From contig NZ_JACHXZ010000002.1 of NCBI RefSeq assembly GCF_014192475.1, forward strand, positions 478,524-542,523: a stretch of DNA of 64,000 nt. Direction: 5' to 3'. The position numbers and the translations under genes are program-made. Shown here in pieces: positions 54,199-62,842 of this stretch. The DNA is from Simiduia aestuariiviva. Lineage in GTDB: Bacteria; Pseudomonadota; Gammaproteobacteria; Pseudomonadales; Cellvibrionaceae. Positions within the stretch are counted from its first letter, which is position 1, and each line of letters opens with the position of its first letter. Below the pieces are notes generated by a model. The model saw only the letters and a list, made by a program, of their open reading frames with translations. It was not told the origin of the DNA and did no database searches.

Positions 54199-54954
54199 AT
54201 GCCGGTTGATCATGAAGCCCAAGCAACTCAGCGGTTAACTGATATCGAAGATATCTTTCGCGTACTGAAACTGCTGGAACTGCACCGCAGCTTGATAACC
54301 GTCACACTACCCGAAGTCAACGGCGTTGCCAGCAGTATGGTAATTGAGGTAGATCTCGAGCAGGGCCACTTTGTTATCGATCAACTCAACGAAAAATTAC
54401 TGCAAAGCAAGATCAAAACCGGCGTTGAGCTGGTTTTCCGCGCCGCCTACGGCGGTGTTCAAGTCAGCGGCGAAGCACGCGTGTTAACGTTGAATCAAGA
54501 CGACCTTGGCCTTCGAATAGTACTTGCTCTGCCAAATCGCGTATTGCACCGGCAACGCCGCGCCGCTTTTCGGGCAAGTGTCACCTCAGAACCGGTGCAC
54601 ATTAGCCTACAGAGCGACCAACGCGAGCCCCTAGAGGGCTGGATTTCAGACGTATCTATTGATGGCCTCGGGGTTGTCTTCGATAAGTTTGTACACCCGC
54701 CCATTCAACCCAGTGAGCTATTCACCAATGCTCAATTCACGGCCAACAACCACAGCTTTACTCAATCGCTGGTCGCAAAGCACCCGAATTACGACAAAAT
54801 GACCGACAAATACCGGTGTGGCTTCAGCTTTTACAAGCTCACGCCAGCTGACGAAAAACGCATCAATCAATGGGTCATCCAACTGCAGCGGCATCACCGC
54901 AAAAGCCACCGGCTCAGCCATCCAAGACCGGCAAAATTAGGCAACTTCCGCTAG
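54199..54954 (+). CDS. Flagellar brake protein YcgR/FlgZ (PilZ domain)
   Basis: A 251-residue protein: YcgR N-terminal domain (about 15-112) and a PilZ domain (about 118-235). The c-di-GMP motifs are intact: R121 and R125 in RRAAFR, and D151-x-S153-x-x-G156 in SDVSIDG. It binds c-di-GMP and slows the motor by contacting the stator or rotor. It starts two bases after flgN (no gap for a separate promoter), matching flgMN-flgZ of Pseudomonas. Confidence 0.94.
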   Translation: MPVDHEAQATQRLTDIEDIFRVLKLLELHRSLITVTLPEVNGVASSMVIEVDLEQGHFVIDQLNEKLLQSKIKTGVELVFRAAYGGVQVSGEARVLTLNQDDLGLRIVLALPNRVLHRQRRAAFRASVTSEPVHISLQSDQREPLEGWISDVSIDGLGVVFDKFVHPPIQPSELFTNAQFTANNHSFTQSLVAKHPNYDKMTDKYRCGFSFYKLTPADEKRINQWVIQLQRHHRKSHRLSHPRPAKLGNFR

Positions 54955-55198
54955 CAACTTTCGCCACCAGCTGTTTTTTCAATACTTAAGCATTAATCGG
55001 ATGTCCGTTTCGACGCATTATTTGGCGAGTTTAGCCGTGCCATACCTCAATATTTGTCGAAGCTCATCGTCCACAGGCGCCAACGCTTTACGATTATTGA
55101 TATATTCCGCTAATAGAATCCAGAATTACGCAACTTTTCGCCACTTGGCGCAACAATACACCAATAAAAACTATTTTATCGATATAAACCTCCAATTC

Positions 55199-55227
55199 TT
55201 ACAACCCGTGAGGCGATACTGTAAAAT
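55199..55227 (+). promoter_or_regulatory. Predicted sigma-70 promoter of the secreted coiled-coil gene
   Basis: TTACAA, 17 bases, TAAAAT, 35 bases before the start. The rest of the 308-base gap after the PilZ gene (54955-55262) shows no gene, no hairpin with a T-run, and no sigma-28 or sigma-54 element. Confidence 0.6.
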
Positions 55228-55262
55228 CCGCGACCACCCAAAATCACGCAGCGGAGATGTAC

Positions 55263-56210
55263 ATGAAGTTGCCTACCCTGAACACCCTGATGACCATGGC
55301 ACTAGCCGTAGTCGCAATGAGCTTTTCGACCCTATCAGCGGCGCAATCCATTGCCGCCCTGGAAGCGAACCTCGCAAAAAAGACGGCCTCATTAGCGACC
55401 TTAGACAGCCGCATTCACAGCTATAGCGAGCGCCAGTTGGATGCAGAAGAAAAACTGCAGGAAGCACTCATAGATCTAGCTAACGCAACAAAAGAGCTGG
55501 CCGAAGCAAGACAGAACACCGGGGACGCAGCAGAAACGCAGCAGTCATTAGCCACCAAAAAGGTAAACCTCGCAAAGAACGCCCTCGAAAGTCGGCAGAG
55601 TCGACTCGCCAGCGCCCGCGATAAATACACCGCCCTGCTCGTTGAAAAGCAAACCACTGAAGCTGAAATCAACGCCATTTCCACGCTTATCGTTAAAAAA
55701 CAGCAACAAGCCGCGGTAGCAAAAGCCAATGCTGCAGCACAACCAACGCCAAAACCTGCGGCCGTTAAAGTGCAGGCACCAACTGCACAAATCAGCGAAC
55801 CCGTCTTACTTGCGCAAGCACCTACTCAGACAGTTGCTATGGATACGGCGACGGAATCAGAAACTGAAACAGAAATCCCCCCCACCCCTCGCCAACTTCA
55901 CGCACAGAAAAAGATGGCCGAACTTAACGAACGAATAAAAGGCGCAGACAAGGATGGCTGGCGCCAATACGAAACCCTGTCACTGCGGATAGATCGAGGT
56001 GAACTGGTGGAATTCGAATTTTTAGGCAATCACCAGTACTACGCAGAGGTGACGCTCGACAAAGGCAAAAGCAAAATAAAAATTCGCTCACGCACGTTTG
56101 TCGTGGATGTGCCCGATGAAGAAGACGGCAACACCTTCGTAGTGATCTATGATACTCGGGATAAATACAAAGCGGATTTTACCGTATTTAACAAGTCACT
56201 TTTAGACTGA
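55263..56210 (+). CDS. Secreted coiled-coil protein of unknown function
   Basis: A 315-residue protein with a signal peptide (cleavage probably after LSAA, about residue 26). Residues about 28-165 form a long coiled coil (AALEANLAKKTASLATLDSR, RQLDAEEKLQEALIDLANAT). A Pro/Ala/Gln-rich linker (165-215) leads to a C-terminal domain of about 100 residues with regular beta strands (GELVEFEFLGNHQYYAEVTL, KSKIKIRSRTFVVDVPDEED). I do not recognise that domain. The start has GGAG six bases upstream. Its own sigma-70 promoter and the terminator hairpin downstream mark it as a single-gene unit. A role in envelope or motility is possible from its place only. Confidence 0.85.
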   Translation: MKLPTLNTLMTMALAVVAMSFSTLSAAQSIAALEANLAKKTASLATLDSRIHSYSERQLDAEEKLQEALIDLANATKELAEARQNTGDAAETQQSLATKKVNLAKNALESRQSRLASARDKYTALLVEKQTTEAEINAISTLIVKKQQQAAVAKANAAAQPTPKPAAVKVQAPTAQISEPVLLAQAPTQTVAMDTATESETETEIPPTPRQLHAQKKMAELNERIKGADKDGWRQYETLSLRIDRGELVEFEFLGNHQYYAEVTLDKGKSKIKIRSRTFVVDVPDEEDGNTFVVIYDTRDKYKADFTVFNKSLLD

Positions 56211-56220
56211 TAAAACCTTC

Positions 56221-56246
56221 AGCCCATCAGCAACCACTGATGGGCT
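56221..56246 (+). terminator. Terminator hairpin after the coiled-coil gene
   Basis: Ten-base perfect stem AGCCCATCAG/CTGATGGGCT, six-base loop, directly after the stop codon. The U-tract is poor. Confidence 0.7.
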
Positions 56247-56314
56247 TATCCACTCCCTGCTCAACTACGCGTCAATATTCCCCCACTACGAAACACAGTG
56301 CGCCTTAAGCAGCT

Positions 56315-56341
56315 GCATCCACAGCGGCTTAGTGTGGATGC
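56315..56341. repeat. Isolated inverted repeat in a non-coding stretch
   Basis: GCATCCACA/TGTGGATGC, nine-base perfect stem with a nine-base loop, in the gene-free stretch 56247-56500. No promoter or gene was recognised around it. Confidence 0.5.
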
Positions 56342-56500
56342 TCCGGTATTTCTGTTTATGCTACGGGGTACAAAGCACTCTATTCGTCAGAAGTCTGATC
56401 GTTAGGAGATACGATTTGAGAGAGTTTAGGCTTCTTCTAGTTGAATAAATTTTGGTGATGGCTTTTTTGGGGGGTTACACCGGTCTTACCCAAACTCTTT

Positions 56501-56959
56501 TAGTGAATCTCTCCGGCTCAAGTCCCCGGGGACAACAGTGCACTGATAGAGGTTGGACTGCGGAAGTGTTTGCGAAGTATAAACGGTGCCCGAGGCCGGG
56601 TTAACGTTAATAGCCTAAGGGCTATTAACGCCCTCCGGGCTGCGTCGCTGGCGCTCCTTATTCTAAATGCTGGCCGCATTTAGTGAACCTCCCCGGTTCA
56701 AGTCCCCGGGGACAACAGTGCACTGGCAGAGGTTGGACTGCGGAATTTTTTGCGAAGTATAAATGGTGCCCGAGGCCGGGTTAACGCTAATAGCCTAAGG
56801 GCTATTAACGCCCTGCGGGCTGCGTCGCTGGCGCTCCTTGTTCTAAATGCTGGCCGCATTTAGTGAACCTCTCCGGCTCAAGTCCCCGGGGACAACAGTG
56901 CACTGACAGAGGTTGAACTGCGGAATTTTTTGCGAAGTATAAATGGTGCCCGAGGCCGG
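56501..56959 (-). repeat. 180-bp tandem repeat carrying the tRNA-Leu 3' tail (about 2.5 copies)
   Basis: Two full units (56501-56680 and 56681-56860) and a 99-base partial unit (56861-56959) with an exact 180-base period and few differences. Each unit holds a copy of the last 16 bases of the neighbouring tRNA-Leu (at 56584-56599, 56764-56779 and 56944-56959; the last is the tRNA itself). In the outermost copy CCA reads CCG. Each unit also has a GTCCCCGGGGAC palindrome, CAGTGCACTG, and the full units an 11-base stem (CGTTAATAGCC/GGCTATTAACG at 56605-56630, one mismatch in the second). It lies downstream of the tRNA in its direction of transcription, probably on the same transcript. Confidence 0.95.
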
Positions 56960-57030
56960 ACTTGAACCGGCACGACCGTGAGGTCGGGAGATTTTAAGTC
57001 TCCTGTGTATACCAATTTCACCACTCGGGC
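56944..57030 (-). tRNA. tRNA-Leu (anticodon TAA)
   Basis: An 87-base class II tRNA with a seven-base acceptor stem (GCCCGAG/CTCGGGC), long variable arm, anticodon loop CTTAAAA (anticodon TAA), a T-arm with GTTCAAGTC, and an encoded CCA. It follows tRNA-Cys, downstream of pgsA, as in many gammaproteobacteria. Confidence 0.97.
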
Positions 57031-57090
57031 AGTGGGCGGGCAAAATGTTGCCTGCGGGTGCCACAATCAGGGTTGATTGAAGCAGAAAAA

Positions 57091-57164
57091 TGGAGGCGCG
57101 ACCCGGAGTCGAACCGGGCTCAACGGATTTGCAATCCGTGGCATAACCGCTTTGCTATCGCGCC
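57091..57164 (-). tRNA. tRNA-Cys (anticodon GCA)
   Basis: A 74-base tRNA: acceptor GGCGCGA/TCGCGCC, anticodon loop TTGCAAA (anticodon GCA), T-loop GTTCGACTC, encoded CCA. It lies 60 bases upstream of tRNA-Leu in the same direction. A tRNA-Gly that usually precedes it is not present in 57165-57300. Confidence 0.97.
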
Positions 57165-57259
57165 AAGGGTCGGCATTGTAGCCGAGCATTTACAAAAAAT
57201 GCAATATTTTCTGATACTTAGGTGAAATCACCACCATATCCAACCCAACCTATCATTGG

Positions 57260-57282
57260 GAGCGCGCTATTCTATTGCGCTC
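57260..57282 (-). terminator. Hairpin after pgsA
   Basis: Six-base stem GAGCGC/GCGCTC with an 11-base A/T-rich loop, about 20 bases after the pgsA stop. There is no U-tract, so pgsA may read through to the tRNAs. Confidence 0.4.
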
Positions 57283-57300
57283 TCACGCAGAGTCAAGCGA

Positions 57301-57861
57301 TTAAGGCTTGTGGCTCAAATTCATTAGGGGCCAAGCAGCTTTTAGGTAGATGAACATGGACCACAGCGTTAAACCTGCCGCCAGATAGATCAAAAAGTAT
57401 CCAGCCAACTGCGCTTCAGGGTGAGATTCAGGCTCAAATGCCAGCAAAATGACCAAGGCCACCATTTGTGCCGCTGTCTTTACCTTTCCCAAGAAGGATA
57501 CCGCAACGCTTGAGCGCTTACCCAGCTCCGCCATCCACTCTCGCAAGGCCGAAATTACAATTTCGCGCCCGATAATCACCGCAGCTGCAACCGACAAAAA
57601 CGCGCTGTCGTGGGCACCCACAAGTAATACTAGCGCCACCGCAACCATAAGCTTATCTGCGACGGGGTCCAGGAAGGCCCCAAACGCAGTGGATTGCTCG
57701 TATTTGCGGGCGATATAGCCATCTAGCCAATCCGTTATTGCCGCTAACGAGAAGATAACTGCTGCCGCGGGGTAGCTCCACTTATAAGGTAGGTAGAAAA
57801 CCACAACAAACAATGGAATGAGTGCGATGCGCGCTAAAGTGAGCTGATTGGCCAAAGTCAT
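57301..57861 (-). CDS. pgsA: CDP-diacylglycerol-glycerol-3-phosphate 3-phosphatidyltransferase
   Basis: A 186-residue membrane enzyme making phosphatidylglycerol phosphate. The CDP-alcohol phosphotransferase signature is complete: DWLDGYIAR, eight residues, then G and LDPVADK. Four to six membrane segments. The start at 57861 ([12 protein letters not shown]) matches the family; a longer reading upstream would run to the end of uvrC. It follows uvrC, an order typical of Pseudomonas and relatives. Confidence 0.96.
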   Translation of the reverse strand: MTLANQLTLARIALIPLFVVVFYLPYKWSYPAAAVIFSLAAITDWLDGYIARKYEQSTAFGAFLDPVADKLMVAVALVLLVGAHDSAFLSVAAAVIIGREIVISALREWMAELGKRSSVAVSFLGKVKTAAQMVALVILLAFEPESHPEAQLAGYFLIYLAAGLTLWSMFIYLKAAWPLMNLSHKP

Positions 57862-57907
57862 AGGGATACGGCAGTACTTCCGATTAGAGCAAGCGGGCAA
57901 GTTACCT

Positions 57908-59779
57908 TCAATGTAGTGCAGTGTAAATATCATCAGCCAGTTTTTTACTGATTCCCGGCACTTTCGCCAGATCTGCAGCGGATGCACCCGCGATTTCTTG
58001 GAAGCCGCCAAAATGTCGAAGCAACTCCCTTCTCCGCCGCGGACCCACTCCTGGAATCTCTTCTAGCTTTGAAACTTTACGGGCTTTGTCGCGCCTCTGC
58101 TTGTGCCCAGTAATGGCAAATCGGTGCGCCTCATCGCGAATGGATTGTATTAAATGCAATGCGGCGTGCTGACTATCGAGGACAAACTCGCGCGTGCCAT
58201 CAATGAGAGTCTCAAAGCCTGCTTTGCGGGTCGTGCCTTTGGCAACCCCCAAGAGCCGCATCTGCGTTAGCCCTAACTCCTCCAGCACGTCACGAGCAAT
58301 GCTTAACTGCCCTTTACCGCCATCGACGATTAACAAATCGGGCAATCTGCCGCCCTCGCTTTGTACCCGTGAATACCGGCGTGTAAGCGCTTGTGCCATG
58401 GCTGCATAATCATCGCCGGGCGTATGGCCTTCAATATTGAAACGTCGATAGTCGGACTTCAGCGGCCCCTCTTGGTTAAACACCACACACGATGCCACGG
58501 TTTTTTCACCACTACTGTGGCTAATATCAAAGCACTCCAATCGCTCCGGTGTTTCATCAAAGTGCAAAATGGCTTGCAACGCCTCAAAGCGCTGAACCAT
58601 GCTCGATTTAGCCGCCAAATCCGAGGCTAAATTTTGCTTGGCTGCTGACAGCGCAAGCGACTGCCAGCTCTGCCGGTAGGATCGCACCTGCCACACAACA
58701 GCAACTTTGTGATTCGCCGCTTGGCCGATGGCGTCAGAAAGTAGCGATGCACTGGCAAGCTCCCACGGCACAATAATCTCGCGCGGAAAATCACGATCGC
58801 CTCCCGCTAAATACCATTGGGCCAAAAACGCCATCAATAAGTCTGACTCAGATTCGCCAAGGTGGTGCTTAACGTAATAACTTTTACTACCTTGGATTCG
58901 CCCCTGGCGCACAAACAAAAAGTGCACACAAACGCGCTCTCCTTCAGTTGCTAGCCCTACTACATCCACATCACCCGATTGATTATCGACCGTCGACTCC
59001 GTTTGCACACTGCGCAATGCTGCAATTTGATCACGCAACTGCGCTGCACGCTCAAAATCTAAGGAGTGTGCCGCCGATTCCATTTGGTCGGCGAGCTCAG
59101 TAATTAAGTCTGTACTTTTACCGCGCAAAAAGCGTTCAGCGTTAGCCAGATCGGCTCGGTAGTTTTCGGGCGAAATGAGCTTCACACAGGGACCGGAACA
59201 GCGTTCTATTTGATACTGTAAACAGGGTCTGGATCGATTTGAAAACACTGAGTCTTCACAGGTTCGCAGCTTAAATGCTTTCTGCAAAAAATTAATGCTT
59301 TCATGGACAGCACTGGCGCCAGGAAACGGGCCAAAATATTCGCCTTTTTTCTTTTTAAGACCCCGGTGCACTTTTATACGCGGGAACTCATCTCGACTGG
59401 ATATAAATATGTAGGGATAGGACTTATCATCGCGCAGCAAAATATTATAGGGGGGGCGCTGGGCCTTGATTAAACTTTGCTCCAGCAATAGCGCCTCCAC
59501 TTCGGTTGTGGTTAGCGTGACCTGCATACTTTGAATGCGCCTTACCAAGGCTTCCGTTTTAGCCGATAGCCCCTGTGCTCTAAAATAACTTGCAACGCGG
59601 GCTTTTAAATTTTTTGCTTTACCCACATACAGAATATGGCCGTCCACACCGTACATTTGATAGACGCCAGGCGTATGGGGTAACGATTTAACAAAGCCCG
59701 CCGAATCGAATGGAGTAACTTCTGCCTCAAGCTCTTTCGGCTGCTCGTCTAAGGACACTGCACTACCTTGATCACTCAT
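57908..59779 (-). CDS. uvrC: Excinuclease ABC subunit C
   Basis: A 623-residue nucleotide-excision repair nuclease. N-terminal GIY-YIG domain ([20 protein letters not shown]), a UVR motif ([20 protein letters not shown]), a C-terminal RNase H-like domain ([32 protein letters not shown]) and an HhH pair ([20 protein letters not shown]). Length is normal. It lies between gacA and pgsA; a strong terminator separates it from gacA. Confidence 0.97.
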   Translation of the reverse strand: MSDQGSAVSLDEQPKELEAEVTPFDSAGFVKSLPHTPGVYQMYGVDGHILYVGKAKNLKARVASYFRAQGLSAKTEALVRRIQSMQVTLTTTEVEALLLEQSLIKAQRPPYNILLRDDKSYPYIFISSRDEFPRIKVHRGLKKKKGEYFGPFPGASAVHESINFLQKAFKLRTCEDSVFSNRSRPCLQYQIERCSGPCVKLISPENYRADLANAERFLRGKSTDLITELADQMESAAHSLDFERAAQLRDQIAALRSVQTESTVDNQSGDVDVVGLATEGERVCVHFLFVRQGRIQGSKSYYVKHHLGESESDLLMAFLAQWYLAGGDRDFPREIIVPWELASASLLSDAIGQAANHKVAVVWQVRSYRQSWQSLALSAAKQNLASDLAAKSSMVQRFEALQAILHFDETPERLECFDISHSSGEKTVASCVVFNQEGPLKSDYRRFNIEGHTPGDDYAAMAQALTRRYSRVQSEGGRLPDLLIVDGGKGQLSIARDVLEELGLTQMRLLGVAKGTTRKAGFETLIDGTREFVLDSQHAALHLIQSIRDEAHRFAITGHKQRRDKARKVSKLEEIPGVGPRRRRELLRHFGGFQEIAGASAADLAKVPGISKKLADDIYTALH

Positions 59780-59800
59780 TAACTCTAGTTGCTATAAACA

Positions 59801-59827
59801 AAAACGCCCGGGGGATAGGCCCGGGCG
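59801..59827 (-). terminator. Rho-independent terminator after gacA
   Basis: On the minus strand an eight-base stem CGCCCGGG/CCCGGGCG with a seven-base loop, followed by TTTTTG. It separates gacA from uvrC. Confidence 0.93.
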
Positions 59828-59851
59828 AATGGGTGCAAAACTTACGTAATT

Positions 59852-60505
59852 TTACACCACCGATTCAGGATCCAGTACGTGATGCTTTACCGCCATCAAC
59901 GTCAACTCTACATCGCTACCAATATTAAGCTTTTCGAATATACGATAGCGGTAGGTATTGACGGTTTTAGGGCTCACATTAAATGTGGCGGCAATGTCTG
60001 TAGGCTTCTGACCATTTGCAATCATCAAGGCCGTCTGCAATTCGCGCTCGGACAAAAGCTCGAAAGGCGACTGCTCACCCTTGCGACCACCAAAGTTTTT
60101 CATGGCCAGTTGACGGGCGATATTATTACTCATGTATATATCACCACGCACTACGGTATGCACAGCTTCAATCATTTCCTTGAGGTCTGCACCTTTAGTG
60201 ATATAGCCAGATGCACCGGCCTGCAAGAGGCGCTGTGGGTATAAGTCGTCGTCGCAAGCGGTAACTGCCACAATGCGGACTTCCGGGTGCCAATGGAGTA
60301 ATTTTTTAGTTGCTTCCAGCCCGCCCATGCCAGGCATTTTAACGTCCATCAAAATTACGTGTGGCGATAATTCCTTGGTCCGGGTAATAGCCGTTTCACC
60401 GCTATCAGCCTCTCCAATAACCTCAATCCCTTCTACATCCGACAACATGCGTACAATCCCGGTGCGCACCAAATCATGGTCGTCGACTACCAGTATTTTG
60501 ATCAA
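59852..60505 (-). CDS. gacA: Response regulator GacA/UvrY
   Basis: A 217-residue NarL/FixJ-family regulator. Receiver domain with phospho-acceptor Asp (VILMDVKMPGMGGLEA) and a LuxR-type helix-turn-helix (TDIAATFNVSPKTVNTYRYR, IFEKLNIGSDVELTLMAV). It is phosphorylated by GacS and drives small RNAs that sequester RsmA. The family N-terminus ([16 protein letters not shown]) and a GGGGA ribosome site point to a TTG start at 60505. No promoter was convincing upstream; 60506-60693 holds no gene. Confidence 0.95.
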   Translation of the reverse strand: MIKILVVDDHDLVRTGIVRMLSDVEGIEVIGEADSGETAITRTKELSPHVILMDVKMPGMGGLEATKKLLHWHPEVRIVAVTACDDDLYPQRLLQAGASGYITKGADLKEMIEAVHTVVRGDIYMSNNIARQLAMKNFGGRKGEQSPFELLSERELQTALMIANGQKPTDIAATFNVSPKTVNTYRYRIFEKLNIGSDVELTLMAVKHHVLDPESVV

Positions 60506-60693
60506 AAGTGAGTCCCCAAAGACCTGCACAACAAGCGTGTGCTCGTTTTATTATCCCTACTGATTGCCACTTGCATCCATCGCTGCACTTTAGGCCGCGC
60601 AGCTTTAAGGGCTTTCATGCTGTTCTGACGGAATAATGTACCACCAGCACCCAAAATTGACCAGTGAATGTGAGCCAGTTCACTGCGGATGGG

Positions 60694-61308
60694 TCAAGCA
60701 ATATGATCGACGGATTTGAACACCTGACGAAAGGTAAGGCTAATTCGAGGCCCCGCTGTTGCTCTCCTTGGTAGGCTATGCTGCCAGTGAGACTGGAGTC
60801 CAGCTCCCATAACGAGCAGCGATCCCGATTCCAGCGGCATCCCAAAACTTGGGGCGGCCCGCTGTTTGTGACGAAATCTAAGCACCCGTTCACACCCTAC
60901 ACTCACACAGGCGATAACGGGCGCAGATCCAAGCTCAGGCTCGTCATCTGAGTGCCACCCCATCGCGTCGCTACCGCTGCGATAAAAATTAGCCAAAACA
61001 CTATTAAAATTCGCATCTAATTGCACATTTAAGCTCAGACAAAGTGATTTCAGTTCTGGGGTCCATGCATGCGCGAGAAATCGAGTACCAGAGTACTGAT
61101 AGGATATATTGTCGTCGCCGTACCAGGCATTTAAACGGGGAATAGGATGCGCCTTTCCGTACACCATAACGAGCGACTGCTCCCAGTCTAAAAATGACCG
61201 GCAGTGCTCAAAAAGTCTCAAAGCAGCTTCGGGCGCCAAATAATCGGGCTTATAGCCCAAAGCGCCACCCACAAGTTCGATGACCTCAGGGCAGTATTTG
61301 AGGTTCAA
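60694..61308 (-). CDS. AlkB-like 2-oxoglutarate/Fe(II) dioxygenase
   Basis: A 204-residue oxidative dealkylase of nucleic acids. The Fe-binding triad is H119-x-D121 (GWHSDDE) and H177 (HSLP); R188 and R194 (RISLTFR) bind 2-oxoglutarate. The start is TTG at 61308, with GAGG seven bases upstream, inside the end of murB. A role in repair of alkylated DNA or RNA is expected from the family; the exact substrate is unknown. It resembles the ALKBH2/3-type more than the E. coli type. Confidence 0.88.
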   Translation of the reverse strand: MNLKYCPEVIELVGGALGYKPDYLAPEAALRLFEHCRSFLDWEQSLVMVYGKAHPIPRLNAWYGDDNISYQYSGTRFLAHAWTPELKSLCLSLNVQLDANFNSVLANFYRSGSDAMGWHSDDEPELGSAPVIACVSVGCERVLRFRHKQRAAPSFGMPLESGSLLVMGAGLQSHWQHSLPRRATAGPRISLTFRQVFKSVDHIA

Positions 61309-62290
61309 TGTCTAGCCTCACTCCAAACATAGCTTGTACCTTAGCTGCCACCTCCTGTGCATGCGCCAACACCTGCTCCCCTGCCCTGCGCCCGGGATTC
61401 GTCATCACCAGCGCTTGTGCTGCGTGCATGCCGACACCGTCCCGCAACACCCCCTTAAAGCCAGCTTGTTCAATCAGCCACCCGGCAGCTAGCTTCACCT
61501 TACTGTCTGGTAACGCATAACTCACCAGCTCTGGCCAACGCTGTTTTAATGCCGCGGCCTGTGCGAGATCGACCACGGGGTTGTGGAAAAAACTCCCGCT
61601 ATTCGGTATTACCTGCGGGTCTGGCAATTTGGCGCGCCTTAGGGCCGCAACGGCCTTGGCTACCGCTGCTGGCGTCAACGCTTGCTCGATATCAGCGCAT
61701 GCCCCCTGCAAACCTGGATAATGCAATACGGGCTCGCCGGTTCGGCTTACACGCAGGGTCACGTCCAGAATAATGTAGCGTTCCAAGTCTCGCTTGAATC
61801 GGCTTTGGCGATAGGAAAACTGGCAATCGGCACGCGTCATTTTAACCACCTGCCGATCGGCAAGGCGCAGTGCCGTTAACTCATGAAATACCGACTCCAA
61901 CTCTACGCCGTAGGCGCCTATATTTTGAATCGGTGCAGCGCCAACCGTGCCGGGAATCAAGGTGAGGTTTTCCACCCCCCATAGCGAACGCTGAATACAA
62001 AAGTCCACGAGCGCTTGCCAGCGCTCGCCAGCACCCGCGGTCACCAGCACACCATCGACATCGATCTTAGATGCAATTCCCTTGATGGCCATTTGAATCA
62101 CGAGACCGGGCACATCGTTACGAAAAATGACGTTACTTCCACCACCCAAAACAGTGACGGGCCAATTTCTTTTTTCTGCGACTGTGAGCGCAGCAAGTAG
62201 CGATGCTAGATCTGAAACACAAACGAAATGTTCGGCCAAAGCCGGCGTTGCCATAGTACAAAGGTCTTGTAGCTCAACGCGACTAAGCAT
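61286..62290 (-). CDS. murB: UDP-N-acetylenolpyruvoylglucosamine reductase
   Basis: A 334-residue FAD enzyme of peptidoglycan synthesis, type I like E. coli MurB. Motifs: VTVLGGGSNVIF, GTVGAAPIQNIGAYGVELES and PNSGSFFHNPV. ATG at 62290 is used here, two bases after the preceding stop; GTG at 62296 overlapping the stop as GTGA is equally possible. No clear ribosome site, suggesting coupling. The end overlaps the AlkB-like gene by 23 bases. Confidence 0.95.
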   Translation of the reverse strand: MLSRVELQDLCTMATPALAEHFVCVSDLASLLAALTVAEKRNWPVTVLGGGSNVIFRNDVPGLVIQMAIKGIASKIDVDGVLVTAGAGERWQALVDFCIQRSLWGVENLTLIPGTVGAAPIQNIGAYGVELESVFHELTALRLADRQVVKMTRADCQFSYRQSRFKRDLERYIILDVTLRVSRTGEPVLHYPGLQGACADIEQALTPAAVAKAVAALRRAKLPDPQVIPNSGSFFHNPVVDLAQAAALKQRWPELVSYALPDSKVKLAAGWLIEQAGFKGVLRDGVGMHAAQALVMTNPGRRAGEQVLAHAQEVAAKVQAMFGVRLDIEPQILP

Positions 62291-62292
62291 AT

Positions 62293-62790
62293 TCACAGTG
62301 CAGCAGACCGCAAATCGGTGGATCGCAAATGATTAATAAGTCCTAACGACGCGCGCTCCACTAGGTCCAACACCTCTTCAAAACCGGCGTCGCCACCATA
62401 GTATGGGTCGGGAACTTCTCGCTTTTCTGCATCTGGCGCAAACCGCAAAAACAAATCCAGCGTCGCCCGACTGCCGGATGGCTGTATCGCTTGTAGCTCA
62501 TCAAAATTGTGCTGATCCATGGCCAAGATATAATCGAACTCGTGAAAATCTTGTGTCTGAATTTGCCGCGCAGACAATGCCGACAAATCGAAATCGTAAC
62601 CTCTCCGTTTTGCATGCGCCTGGCTGCGTGCATCGGGGGCCTTACCCACATGCCATGCGGCCGTGCCAGCGGAATCTACGCCCACCAAATGTGAGAGATT
62701 TTGCTTAAGTAACTCCGCTTGAAATACGCCCTGCGCTGTCGGCGATCGACATATATTGCCCAGACAAACCATCAATACCTTAATTTTCAC
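62293..62790 (-). CDS. Low-molecular-weight protein tyrosine phosphatase
   Basis: A 165-residue LMW-PTP. P-loop CLGNICRS (catalytic Cys and Arg) near the N-terminus and the acid Asp in VPDPYYGG near the C-terminus. It starts at GTG (62790). Between kdsB and murB, as in Pseudomonas (ptpA position). The physiological target is not known; capsule or envelope tyrosine phosphorylation is typical. Confidence 0.94.
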   Translation of the reverse strand: MKIKVLMVCLGNICRSPTAQGVFQAELLKQNLSHLVGVDSAGTAAWHVGKAPDARSQAHAKRRGYDFDLSALSARQIQTQDFHEFDYILAMDQHNFDELQAIQPSGSRATLDLFLRFAPDAEKREVPDPYYGGDAGFEEVLDLVERASLGLINHLRSTDLRSAAL

Positions 62791-62842
62791 TGATCCGCCC
62801 TTTAAATATTGCTGTGTTTCGGGTGCATGGCTGCCTATAGAA

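Noticed and set aside
55001-55426. Open frame of 141 codons on the plus strand overlapping the coiled-coil gene start
   Set aside because: It overlaps the signal peptide of a better-supported gene in another frame, contains its promoter, and has no ribosome site.
56501-56860. Repeats considered as a CRISPR array
   Set aside because: Units are 180 bases, nearly identical throughout, without unique spacers, and no cas gene is nearby.
56501-57030. Repeats considered as an attachment site with an integrated element
   Set aside because: tRNA tail copies are typical of att sites, but no integrase or cargo lies between them. The exact 180-base period argues for tandem duplication, though an old origin by integration cannot be excluded.
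56843-57064. Minus-strand frame (73 codons) through tRNA-Leu and the repeat
   Set aside because: It runs through a functional tRNA and has no family likeness; the region is better explained by the tRNA and its tail repeats.
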